From: a virus
Direction: 5' to 3' (one strand)
Length of the DNA: 29,427 bases
Virus record (IMG/VR): IMGVR_UViG_3300020152_000051
Span: 1 to 29,427 of that record
Shown here: piece after piece, positions 1 to 7,204 of the stretch
Position numbering within the stretch: the stretch's first letter is position 1
Layout: each line of letters starts with the position of its first letter
Notes under the pieces: generated by a model
The model's input: the letters and a program-made list of their open reading frames with translations, nothing else
Databases searched by the model: none
What the model was told of the DNA's origin: nothing
Program-made: the position numbers and the translations under genes

Positions 1-84
1 CGGCCGTGTAGACCGCTTGGCAGGTTCGTTAGCTTTTTCCCGAGTTTTGGCGGGGTATGTGGTTCGCAACTAGCGTGATGTGCC

Positions 85-561
85 ATGGGTGAGCGTGGGC
101 CTGCTGCAACTCCGACCGAGATTCTCGCCCAGCGCGGCAGCAAGCATGCCAAGGCACGCGTGCAGGCCGGCGAGCCGGTGGACCCCGTCGCGGCCCCCGA
201 GTGCCCGGCGTGGCTCAAGGGCGAGGCGCGGCAGGAGTGGTTCCGGGTTGTCCCGATCCTGCTCGCCCGACGCACGCTGTGCGAGGCGGACATGGGGCAC
301 CTGGCAGGGATGTGTGACTGGTGGGGGCAATACGTCAGCGCGCGCCGCAGGGTGCGCAAGATCACCAGCGCCAGCCCCTATCACGGGCATCTGATCGACC
401 ACCCGCGCGTGGTGATGTCCCAGGCATGGAAGGCGTATGCGGATGCTGCAAGGCAGTTCGGCCTGAGCCCGGCAAGCAAGACGCGAGTGAGAGCGGATGG
501 CAAGCCTGAATCAAACCCCAAGAGCCGATTCTTCAGCGGGCCTCGCCTTGCCTCTGGATGA
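85..561 (+). CDS. terS: Terminase small subunit, P27-like family
   Basis: A 158-aa protein that would recognise the packaging site on phage DNA and hand it to the large terminase. The N-terminus (GERGPAATPTEILAQRGSKH) has the basic, Pro-rich opening of P27-type small terminases. The middle is helical (a W-rhythm around WLKGEARQEWFRVVP) and the end carries the family-typical FGLSPASKTRV signature near residue 130. It sits directly upstream of terL and overlaps it by 65 nt, the standard gene order. No strong Shine-Dalgarno is visible before ATG 85, so the exact start is less certain than the identity. Function is inferred from family pattern and neighbour. Confidence 0.85.
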   Translation: MGERGPAATPTEILAQRGSKHAKARVQAGEPVDPVAAPECPAWLKGEARQEWFRVVPILLARRTLCEADMGHLAGMCDWWGQYVSARRRVRKITSASPYHGHLIDHPRVVMSQAWKAYADAARQFGLSPASKTRVRADGKPESNPKSRFFSGPRLASG

Positions 562-2236
562 GATCATCCGCCTGCTGCCTGGGTACGACCCGTACGCGCA
601 GGCCGGCGACTGCATATTCGATGGCGATGCAGCGCAGTTCGCGATCGACTTCATCGAGGAGTGCTGCAAGCTCGCCAAGGGGTCGGCGGCGCGCGAGGCC
701 GGCACGCCGTTTCTGCTGGAGCCCTGGCAGAAGGCCATCGTCGCCAACCTGTTCGGCTGGAAGCGACCGGACGGCACGCGGCGCTACCGCGAGTGCCTGA
801 TCTATGTAGCAAAGAAGAACGGCAAAACCGCACTGATTGCCGCGGTGATGCTGTACGTGATGTGCTGCGACCATGAGTACGGCGCGGAGTTGTACAGCGC
901 GGCCAGTTGCCGCGATCAAGCCGCGCTGCTGTTCTCGCACGCCGTGGGCATGGTGCGTCAGGAACCGTTTCTGGCCGATCTACTGACCGTCTACGGGGCC
1001 AAGGGTGGAAGCCAGCAGAAAGCCATTATCTGCGAGAAGTGGATGGCGGCCTACAAGTGCCTGTGCGCCGACGCCGACACCGGCGACGGCGTGAACCCGC
1101 ACTTCGCAGCGATTGATGAATTGCACCGCCATGCTAGTTCCGAACTGGCCGAGGTCTTACAGAAGTCCACCGCAGCCCGCAAGCAGCCGCTGGTGATCTA
1201 CACGACCACGGCCGACTACAATCGGCCCAGCCTGTGCAACACGATGGTCAAGCGTGCGAGGCAGGTGCGGGACAACAAGGGCGACCATGCTCAGCCAGGA
1301 TACGATCCGGCCTTTCTCCCGGCCGTGTACGAGGCCGACGCGAAGGACGACTGGAAAGCTCCGGCCACATGGCGCAAGGCCAACCCCAATCTTGGCGTGA
1401 CGGTCACGGAGGAGTTCCTGAGCCGCGAGTGCCTAAAGGCTCAGGAAATGCCAACAGAACTGAACAACTTCAAGCGCCTACACCTGAACATCGTGACGGA
1501 TGCCGATGAGGCGTGGATGCCTGCCGATCTGTGGAACCGATGCTCTGGCCTGTGCGACGGCGAGAAGCCGGAGCAGTGGCGGGCGCGGATGCTGGATAAA
1601 TTGAAGGGTCGGCCCTGCTATCTCGGTGGCGACCTGTCGGCCAAGATAGACCTGACCGCACTGGTGCAGATTTTCCCGCCGCTGGAAGAGCGGGGCAAGT
1701 GGATCATCATGCCCTGGTTCTGGATTCCCGAGGAGACCGCGAAGCGCAGGGAGGAGATCGACCGCGTGCCCTACCGCACCTGGGCGCGGCTGGGGTTTAT
1801 CGAGTTGTCCGAGGGCAACGAGGTGGACCAGCAGGCGATCCGCGAGAAGGTCAAGAGCCTCGATGCCGTGTACCCGATGAAGGAAATGGGGTACGACGAG
1901 TGGAACGCACTGAAGCTCAGCCAGGAACTGCGGTCGATTGACGGCTACGAGGACCGGATGGTGGTGGTGCGGCAGGGATCGCGAACCCTATCGGACCCGA
2001 TGAAGGAAGTGGAAGCGATGGTGGCCGGGAGCCGCATCGAGCACGGGGCCAACCCGGTGATGGACTGGATGATGGGCAACGTGATGGCGAAGCGAGATGC
2101 GAACGGGAACATCCAGCCAGACAAAGACAAGAGCGTCAACAAGATCGACGGTCCCGTGGCGCTGTTCACCGGCATGGCGCGGGCGCTGGTCGGCAACCAG
2201 ACCGACTCCGGCGACATCTACTTCAAGGCGATCTGA
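497..2236 (+). CDS. terL: Terminase large subunit (ATPase and nuclease)
   Basis: A 579-aa packaging motor that would pump DNA into the prohead and cut it. The ATPase half has an adenine-binding-type entry (LEPWQKAIV), a Walker A-like loop at residues 104-111 (VAKKNGKT) and a Walker B plus catalytic acid at 206-209 (IDEL, D207/E208). The nuclease half begins near LGGDLSAKIDLTAL, with D379 a likely metal ligand, and ends with an acidic IDGPVALFTGMARAL segment typical of Terminase_1/YmfN-like large subunits. Length is normal. The start overlaps terS; a later start would remove only the variable N-terminus. Third codon positions look less strictly G/C than in the portal and capsid genes, fitting a mosaic head module. 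Confidence 0.95.
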   Translation: MASLNQTPRADSSAGLALPLDEIIRLLPGYDPYAQAGDCIFDGDAAQFAIDFIEECCKLAKGSAAREAGTPFLLEPWQKAIVANLFGWKRPDGTRRYRECLIYVAKKNGKTALIAAVMLYVMCCDHEYGAELYSAASCRDQAALLFSHAVGMVRQEPFLADLLTVYGAKGGSQQKAIICEKWMAAYKCLCADADTGDGVNPHFAAIDELHRHASSELAEVLQKSTAARKQPLVIYTTTADYNRPSLCNTMVKRARQVRDNKGDHAQPGYDPAFLPAVYEADAKDDWKAPATWRKANPNLGVTVTEEFLSRECLKAQEMPTELNNFKRLHLNIVTDADEAWMPADLWNRCSGLCDGEKPEQWRARMLDKLKGRPCYLGGDLSAKIDLTALVQIFPPLEERGKWIIMPWFWIPEETAKRREEIDRVPYRTWARLGFIELSEGNEVDQQAIREKVKSLDAVYPMKEMGYDEWNALKLSQELRSIDGYEDRMVVVRQGSRTLSDPMKEVEAMVAGSRIEHGANPVMDWMMGNVMAKRDANGNIQPDKDKSVNKIDGPVALFTGMARALVGNQTDSGDIYFKAI

Positions 2237-2238
2237 CA

Positions 2239-3591
2239 ATGGGATTCCTCGCAAACCTCCTCCCCTGGCGGAAGCAGGCCGGCACGCCGAGCGCCTACCA
2301 CGGGGCGTCCTACGTCGCCGGCTACGGCAACGGGGCCAAGCCCCGCCCCTTCAACTACGACGCCGCCCTGCGGCAGTTCCGCCACTGGGCCTACGCCGCG
2401 GCGATGCTCAACGCCTCGGCGGTCGCCAACGTGCCCCTGCGGCTCTACGCCCGCAACCGCTCGACCACCCGCAAGCTCTACGCGACGCGGGCGCTGAAAA
2501 AGCACGAGGTCGCCCGCCTGCACGGCGCGGCGGGGGAGATGCCCAGCCTCGGGGCCTACCGCAAGGCCATCGAGTTCGGCGGCGACATCGTCGAGGTGGT
2601 CGAGCCGCACCCGGCGCTGGAGGTGCTGCGGAAGGTCAACCCCTGGCAGAACGGCTACGAGCTGACGCTGCTTCGGCTCTTTGACCTCCAGATCACCGGC
2701 AACTCCTACCTGCACGCGGTCTATGGCGGCCCGGTGCCCACCGAGGCGTGGCGGATGCCGCCGCAGCACGTCAGGATCATCCCCGACAAGACGCGGTTCA
2801 TCGCCGGCTACAGCTACGGGGCGAACACCGAGCTCGAGCGGACGTTCGCCGCCGATGAGGTGGACCACTTCCGCATCCCCAACCCCAGAGACCTCTACTA
2901 CGGGATGGGCTGGTTCGAGGCGGCATGGACGGCGATTGGTCTGCACGACTCGAAGCGGACGATGGATCTGGCGAAGTTCGACAACATGGCGAGGCCGGAC
3001 TACGTGGTCTCCGTCAAGCCCGGCGCGAACGTGAACAAACAGGCGCTCGATACGCTGGAAGAGAAGATCAACCAGCAGATCAAGGGCACCCGCAACAGCG
3101 GCAAGTTCCTCATGGTCGGTGCCGAGATCGACCTCAAGCAGCTCAACGAGAAGGTCGAGGAGATCGGCACCCCCAACCGCATCATCGAGGAGATCAGCGC
3201 CGTCTCGGGCGTGCCCGTGGCGATGCTGCTCAGCAACGACCCGAACCGGGCCAACTCCGTCACCGCCCGCGTGGGCTGGTACCGCTCGACGATCAAGCCC
3301 TACTGCAAGCTCGACGAAGAGAAGCTCAACGAGCGCTGGGTGCCGCGCTTTGAGGGCTCGGAGGACTACTTCCTCGCCTACGACCTCGTGAGCTTCGAGG
3401 ACCGCGAGGCGCTGGCCAAGCAGCTGGTCGGCTACGTCGCCGGCGGCATCCTGACCCCCAACGAGGCCCGCGCCGAAATCGACTACGCCCCGCGCGAGGG
3501 CGGCGACATGCTCTACCCGCCCTCGGGCACGACCGGCGGCGCGGCGGCGGTGGCAGGGGATCTTTCGCCAGACCAGAACACGGGAAGCTAA
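2239..3591 (+). CDS. Portal protein, HK97 family
   Basis: A 450-aa protein expected to form the dodecameric ring at the unique capsid vertex through which DNA passes. Family features seen: the early hydrophobic AAAMLNASAVANVPLRLYAR segment, the central LFDLQITGNSYLHAVYG block, the IPNPRDLYYGMGWFEAAW block, and the late SAVSGVPVAMLLSND motif followed by a C-terminal wing (GGILTPNEARAEIDYAP). It starts 2 nt after the terL stop. The last 27 residues (from LYPPSGTTGG) are repeated in diverged form downstream at 3827-3907, a sign of recombination at the gene's 3' end. Confidence 0.95.
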   Translation: MGFLANLLPWRKQAGTPSAYHGASYVAGYGNGAKPRPFNYDAALRQFRHWAYAAAMLNASAVANVPLRLYARNRSTTRKLYATRALKKHEVARLHGAAGEMPSLGAYRKAIEFGGDIVEVVEPHPALEVLRKVNPWQNGYELTLLRLFDLQITGNSYLHAVYGGPVPTEAWRMPPQHVRIIPDKTRFIAGYSYGANTELERTFAADEVDHFRIPNPRDLYYGMGWFEAAWTAIGLHDSKRTMDLAKFDNMARPDYVVSVKPGANVNKQALDTLEEKINQQIKGTRNSGKFLMVGAEIDLKQLNEKVEEIGTPNRIIEEISAVSGVPVAMLLSNDPNRANSVTARVGWYRSTIKPYCKLDEEKLNERWVPRFEGSEDYFLAYDLVSFEDREALAKQLVGYVAGGILTPNEARAEIDYAPREGGDMLYPPSGTTGGAAAVAGDLSPDQNTGS

Positions 3592-3594
3592 CAG

Positions 3595-3753
3595 ATGACC
3601 AAGAGACAGCGCGAGCAAAGCAAGGCCATACGGGAGCGATTCGGCATCGCGATCAAGTCATACGTCGTCATCCGCGTAGAGATCGACCGCCTGATTCGCA
3701 GGGAGCGGGCGAGAATGAACAAGCTGATTGCCGACGTGCAGAAGACCGCCTAG
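3595..3753 (+). CDS. Small basic protein between portal and protease
   Basis: A 52-aa ORF starting 3 nt after the portal stop. It is strongly basic and helical, with Arg/Lys clusters at both ends (TKRQREQSK and RRERARMNK) around YVVIRVEID. I recognise no family. It occupies the same position relative to the portal end as the unrelated 67-aa ORF at 3912 does to the duplicated portal end, so it may be one of two interchangeable accessory ORFs. Coding is supported only by position, compact spacing and an uninterrupted frame. Confidence 0.5.
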   Translation: MTKRQREQSKAIRERFGIAIKSYVVIRVEIDRLIRRERARMNKLIADVQKTA

Positions 3754-3773
3754 TAACGAAGGAACCACCCACC

Positions 3774-3848
3774 ATGCTCATCACCAAACGCTTCCCCATC
3801 GACCTGACCGTGAACGAAGGCGAGCGCTCTACCCGCCCAGCGGCGTGA
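3774..3848 (+). pseudogene. Truncated prohead protease start (24 codons)
   Basis: ATG 3774 is preceded by AAGGAA and encodes MLITKRFPIDLTVNEGER, clearly homologous to the true protease start at 4148 (MLTKRFSADIEVVDGER). After the ER codons the reading frame runs into a copy of the portal 3' end in the wrong frame and stops at 3848. The fragment uses C-ending codons more than the intact protease, so it looks like the remnant of a different protease allele rather than a recent copy. The RBS survives, so a 24-aa peptide could still be made. Confidence 0.75.
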
Positions 3849-3911
3849 CCGGCGGCGGCTCGGCGGTGGCAGGCGACCTCGCGGTGAACCAGAACCAGGG
3901 AGAGTGAGCAG
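3827..3911 (+). repeat. Diverged duplicate of the portal gene 3' end
   Basis: In the frame beginning at 3827 the DNA encodes LYPPSGVTGGGSAVAGDL and ends at TGA 3905-3907. The portal C-terminus has LYPPSGTTGGAAAVAGDL followed by its own stop at 3589-3591. Both copies end in a similar context (a stop, then CAG, then an ATG). The copy has no start and is fused behind the truncated protease at a GCTCTACCCGCC junction, so it is a scar, not a gene. Confidence 0.8.
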
Positions 3912-4115
3912 ATGGAATGGAAACCCGACACGCGGTTGCGTCCCGAACCCCTGGCCAGCCAGCAGGCGAGGCTCGGCCGCCACGAGGGGCTGGCGCAGTG
4001 GTGCTGCGACTGGCTCGGCTGGTGCGTTGACCGCTGCCTCTGGCGGCACTGGAAAGCCGTGAGCGGCGACGGCTGCACCTACTTCGCCCGCACGCTCGCG
4101 TGGCGCAAGCCGTGA
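3912..4115 (+). CDS. Small Trp/Cys-rich protein, unknown
   Basis: A 67-aa ORF that begins just after the duplicated portal end. Composition is unusual: seven Trp and five Cys, concentrated in the stretch LAQWCCDWLGWCVDRCLW, with a basic C-terminus. The aromatic segment could be a short amphipathic membrane- or protein-binding helix; no family is recognised. Its position mirrors the 52-aa ORF at 3595. GAGAG precedes ATG 3912 closely. Real expression is plausible but unproven. Confidence 0.45.
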   Translation: MEWKPDTRLRPEPLASQQARLGRHEGLAQWCCDWLGWCVDRCLWRHWKAVSGDGCTYFARTLAWRKP

Positions 4116-4147
4116 ACAGGAACACCGGAAACCAAGGACACCTCCCC

Positions 4148-4909
4148 ATGCTCACCAAGCGATTCTCCGCAGACATCGAAGTCGTTGACGGCGAGCGCGC
4201 CGTTGTCGCCCGCATCAGCACCGCCTCCCTTGACCGGGACAAGGAAGTGTTGCTGCCCTCAGGCATGGACGCGAAGGACTTCGAGAAGAACCCGACCGTG
4301 TTCTTCCAGCACGACTACTACCGCCTGCCGGTCGGCAAGTGCGTAGCACTGAAGCGTGATGGCGATGCCATCGTTGCAAAGACGGTCTTCGCTGAACGCC
4401 CGGCAACCCATCCGTCCAATCTGGAGTGGCTCCCCGACACCCTGCTCTCGCTCTACCAGCAGAAGGTGATGAACGCGTTTAGCGTCGGCTTCGAGCCGCG
4501 AGAGGTGCGGCAACCGACCAAGCGGGACATGGAGGCATTCGGCGAGGATTGCCAGCGCGTCTACTCGAAGTGGTCTATGTACGAATACAGCGCGGTAACT
4601 CTGCCAGCGAATCAGGACGCCGTGGCGATGGCGGTGAGCAAGAGCTTCAAGCAGTACGCCGAGTCGCTGGGCGTGACGCCGGAGCAGGCCCCGGAGCCCG
4701 AGCCGCAACCGGCGAAGGAGCAGGAGTCCGCCCCCGAGCCGCAGCAGAAGGCGGCCGAGCCCCAGCCCGAACCCGCCCCGGTCCTCGCCCCGCGCAAGGT
4801 GCTGTACGTGGTCGAAGCCGAGGCCAGCACCATCACCAGCGCCGACGCGGTCAAGGGCGAGGTGGCGGCGCAGGTCGCCAAGCGGTGCGGGCGCATCTAT
4901 GTGATCTAG
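4148..4909 (+). CDS. Prohead maturation protease, HK97 family (peptidase S78)
   Basis: A 253-aa serine protease that would cleave the capsid delta domain and itself during prohead maturation. The likely catalytic His is H55 in FFQHDY followed by PVGK, and the likely Ser is S112 in NAFSVGFEP, both in the expected family contexts. The catalytic domain covers about residues 1-170. It is followed by a Pro/Glu/Gln-rich linker (about 178-220) and a short ordered-looking tail (RKVLYVVEAEAST onward). ATG 4148 is chosen over the in-frame ATG at 4100 because the truncated homologue at 3774 begins at the equivalent Met. Codon choice differs somewhat from portal and capsid, consistent with allele replacement. 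Confidence 0.9.
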   Translation: MLTKRFSADIEVVDGERAVVARISTASLDRDKEVLLPSGMDAKDFEKNPTVFFQHDYYRLPVGKCVALKRDGDAIVAKTVFAERPATHPSNLEWLPDTLLSLYQQKVMNAFSVGFEPREVRQPTKRDMEAFGEDCQRVYSKWSMYEYSAVTLPANQDAVAMAVSKSFKQYAESLGVTPEQAPEPEPQPAKEQESAPEPQQKAAEPQPEPAPVLAPRKVLYVVEAEASTITSADAVKGEVAAQVAKRCGRIYVI

Positions 4910-4941
4910 GACAACCGCTCGGGACCGCCACACTCCATCGC

Positions 4942-4966
4942 GCCCCAACCGGCGCGGTGGGGCTTT
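4942..4966 (+). terminator. Hairpin in the protease-capsid gap
   Basis: GCCCCAACC and GGTGGGGC form an 8-bp stem with one bulged A and a GGCGC loop, followed by TTT. It lies in the 228-nt gap between protease and capsid genes. It could be a weak intrinsic terminator or an mRNA-stability hairpin. The rest of the gap shows no ORF; the capsid ribosome site (GAGG at 5126-5129) ends it. Confidence 0.45.
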
Positions 4967-5137
4967 GGCCAAGGGCGGCGAGTGCCGCTCGGCCACATCA
5001 TCAGCGTCAGGCACGTCACCCAAGACAGCCAGCGCCGCGAGCACGGGCAGCGCCCGCAACGGGCAGCAGTTCGCCGGCAGGCATAAGCGACCCCCAGCCA
5101 GAGACGCGGCACCCCATACCCATCCGAGGTATACGCT

Positions 5138-6544
5138 ATGAAGCTGACGAAGAACGAGTTCGAGCTGATGCTCAACCATGCCAAGAGCCTCTCGGGCGAC
5201 GCCCGCAAGGCGATGATCGACTCCCTCCGCGCCGCGCAGGTGGTCGAGGTGGACGCCAATGGCGTCGAGACCCCCATCGAGATCCAGATCGCCGTCGTGG
5301 ACGGTGACGCCCAGAAGGCCGCCAGGCACGAGAACCTGACCGCCGAGCAGGTCAAGGCGATGGTGGACGAGGCGCTGGCCAAGAGCGGCCAGAATCAGCC
5401 CGCCCCCATCGGCCAGGTGCCCGAGAAGTTCCTCCTGCCCAAGCACGTCCGCCGGGTCGGCTCGCTCAAGGCGTTCGCCGGCAAGAGCGCCGACGGCACC
5501 GATCCCGAGGTCCGCGCGTACCGCTTCTACAAGTGGGCGATGGCCTGCCTCGGCAACGAGAGCGCGAAGGCGTTCTGCAACGAGCACGGGATCGGCCTGA
5601 AGGTCGCCAGCGAAGGGAGCAACTCGGCCGGCGGCTACCTCGTGCCCGAGGAGTTCGGCGGCGACCTGATTCAGCTGATGGAGAAGTACGGCGTCGCCCG
5701 CCAGCTCTTCAAGATCCGTCAGATGTCCAGCGATGTCCGCACCGACCCGCGGCGCGTCTCCGGCCTGACGGCCTACTTCACGGCCGAGAACGTGGCGGGC
5801 ACCGAGAGCCAGAAGGTCTGGGACACCGTGACCCTGACGGCGAAGAAGCTCACCGTCCTGTCGCGGATGAGCTCCGAGTTGAGCGAGGATGCCGCCATCA
5901 GCGTCGGCGACGACCTGATGATGGAGATCGCCCAGGCGTTCGCGCTCAAGGAAGACCAGTGCGGCTTTGCCGGCGACGGCAGCGCGACCTACGGCAGCAT
6001 CACCGGCCTTGGCCACAAGCTCATCGCCGTCAACGGCGTGGACGACGGCGGCGGGCTGGTGCTGGCGACCGGCAACGCCTTCGAGGAGTTCACGCTCCCG
6101 GACTTCAACAAGGTCGTCTCCCGCCTGCCGCAGTACGCCGACAACGGCAACACGAAGTGGGTCGCTCACCGCACCTTCTACTACGGCACGATGCAGCGGC
6201 TGGAACTGGCCGCCGGCGGCGTGACGGCGTTCGAGGTCCGCGAGGGCAACCGCACCCCGATGTTCCTGGGCTACGGCGTGGCGATCAGCCAGGTCATGCC
6301 CTCGGCCGACGCCAACAGCCAGGTCGCCTGCACGCTGGGCGACCACTCGGCCGCGGCGAGCTTCGGCGACCGTCGCCAGCCCACCATCGCCTTCAGCGCC
6401 GACGCCACCGTGGGTGGCGAGAGCGTGTTCGAGCGCGATCAGGTGGCCGTCCGCGGCACCGAGCGGATCGACATCAACGTCCACGACGTCGGCACGGCGA
6501 CCGCCGCCGGTCCCGTGGTGGGCCTGATCTCCAAGGCGTCCTAA
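5138..6544 (+). CDS. Major capsid protein, HK97 fold, with N-terminal delta domain
   Basis: A 468-aa capsid subunit. Residues 1 to about 140 form a charged, helical scaffold-like delta domain that the S78 protease would remove. The mature domain starts around EGSNSAGGYLVPEEFGG (about 159-173), the usual N-arm signature. Further family blocks are AYFTAENVAGTES, LTVLSRMSSELSED, MMEIAQAFALKEDQCGFAGDG and the C-terminal ADATVGGESVFERDQVAVR. It is isolated by hairpins on both sides, which may let it be expressed at a different level from its neighbours. Confidence 0.96.
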   Translation: MKLTKNEFELMLNHAKSLSGDARKAMIDSLRAAQVVEVDANGVETPIEIQIAVVDGDAQKAARHENLTAEQVKAMVDEALAKSGQNQPAPIGQVPEKFLLPKHVRRVGSLKAFAGKSADGTDPEVRAYRFYKWAMACLGNESAKAFCNEHGIGLKVASEGSNSAGGYLVPEEFGGDLIQLMEKYGVARQLFKIRQMSSDVRTDPRRVSGLTAYFTAENVAGTESQKVWDTVTLTAKKLTVLSRMSSELSEDAAISVGDDLMMEIAQAFALKEDQCGFAGDGSATYGSITGLGHKLIAVNGVDDGGGLVLATGNAFEEFTLPDFNKVVSRLPQYADNGNTKWVAHRTFYYGTMQRLELAAGGVTAFEVREGNRTPMFLGYGVAISQVMPSADANSQVACTLGDHSAAASFGDRRQPTIAFSADATVGGESVFERDQVAVRGTERIDINVHDVGTATAAGPVVGLISKAS

Positions 6545-6607
6545 GCGGGCCACTGCCCCACCCTCCCCTAGCCGCCCGGTTCGATTCCGGGCCGGGCGGC
6601 CCGCCTT
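6545..6607 (+). terminator. GC-rich nested hairpins after the capsid gene, with a T-arm-like loop
   Basis: GCCGCCCGG (6571-6579) and CCGGGCGGC (6592-6600) form a perfect 9-bp stem. An outer pairing is possible between GCGGGCC (6545-6551), right after the capsid stop, and GGCCCGC (6598-6604), followed by CTT. An alternative inner fold, CCCGG-TTCGATT-CCGGG (6575-6591), has exactly the shape and loop sequence of a tRNA T-arm. No complete tRNA can be built around it. Most likely a terminator or 3'-end stabilising structure for the capsid mRNA. Confidence 0.6.
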
Positions 6608-6631
6608 GACCATAACCAACGAGGTACATCC

Positions 6632-7066
6632 ATGATCCATGCCCAGAACACCAAGAGCACGCTGCTGATTGCCCCGCAGGCCAAGACCAACTCGGCAACC
6701 GCCAGCGCGACCTACGACACCCTCGGCTGCGACTACGCGACCATCGTGGTCAATCTCGCCTCCGAGATCAACACCAACGCGGTCGGCCCGACGCTCTCGC
6801 TGTCGGAAGCCGAGACCAGTAACGCCACGAACTTCGCAACCGTGACCGCGAACCGCACCGCCGAGGACATCACCGCCGCCAAGCAGGTGATCTATCAGGT
6901 GGACTGCCGCTCGCGGAAGCGCTACCTGAAGCTCGCCGTGACGACCGAGACGACCACGAACGACAACATCACCGTGTCCGCCAGCGCCATCGCCAGCCGG
7001 TTGGAGCAGTCCCCTGCCTCCACCAGCGATCAGGTGGCCAGCGGCAGCGTGGTCGTGGTGGTCTAA
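6632..7066 (+). CDS. Probable head decoration or minor head protein
   Basis: A 144-aa acidic-neutral protein, rich in Ser, Thr, Ala and Asn, with alternating beta-strand patterns (YATIVVNLASEI, RKRYLKLAVTTETTT) and a hydrophobic C-terminal strand (GSVVVVV). I recognise no named family. Its place immediately after the capsid gene, enclosed between two sets of hairpins and thus probably highly expressed, is where capsid decoration proteins usually lie. A GAGG sequence precedes ATG 6632. Confidence 0.55.
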   Translation: MIHAQNTKSTLLIAPQAKTNSATASATYDTLGCDYATIVVNLASEINTNAVGPTLSLSEAETSNATNFATVTANRTAEDITAAKQVIYQVDCRSRKRYLKLAVTTETTTNDNITVSASAIASRLEQSPASTSDQVASGSVVVVV

Positions 7067-7079
7067 GCCCCGCACCGCC

Positions 7080-7151
7080 GGGAGACAGGCATGCATGCAT
7101 CTGTCTCCCTCCTCCCCGGCAGGCGGCGGTTAACGCTGCCGCCTGCTGTTT
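7080..7151 (+). terminator. Two tandem perfect 9-bp hairpins
   Basis: The first stem pairs GGGAGACAG (7080-7088) with CTGTCTCCC (7101-7109) around a GCATGCATGCAT loop. The second pairs GCAGGCGGC (7119-7127) with GCCGCCTGC (7138-7146) and is followed by TGTTT, an intrinsic-terminator shape. They lie between the presumed decoration gene and the first MT-GT fusion gene and would lower read-through from the highly expressed head genes. The longer ORF reading through here in frame from 7091 is not used as the gene start. Confidence 0.65.
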
Positions 7152-7204
7152 GCCCGACGCCGCATGGGAGTGCGGGGTGGGCTTGCGACTGCAAAGGAGA
7201 CAGA

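Noticed and set aside
1-84. A packaging (cos) site upstream of the small terminase
   Set aside because: Position would be suitable, but the 84 nt show no inverted repeats or recognisable cohesive-end motif.
2670-2690. A boxA-like match (GCTCTTTGAC) in the portal gene
   Set aside because: It encodes the conserved RLFDL residues of the portal, so it is explained by coding and lacks the flanking hairpins.
2218-3618. A 466-aa - strand frame opposite the portal gene
   Set aside because: Mirrors the portal codons and has no domain pattern or ribosome site; the + strand portal is unambiguous.
4259-7096. A 945-aa - strand open frame opposite protease and capsid genes
   Set aside because: Its low-complexity Arg/Leu/Gly/Val composition and position opposite well-recognised proteins show it is a GC-rich shadow; the same holds for the long - strand frames at 8893-11433 and 12709-14922.
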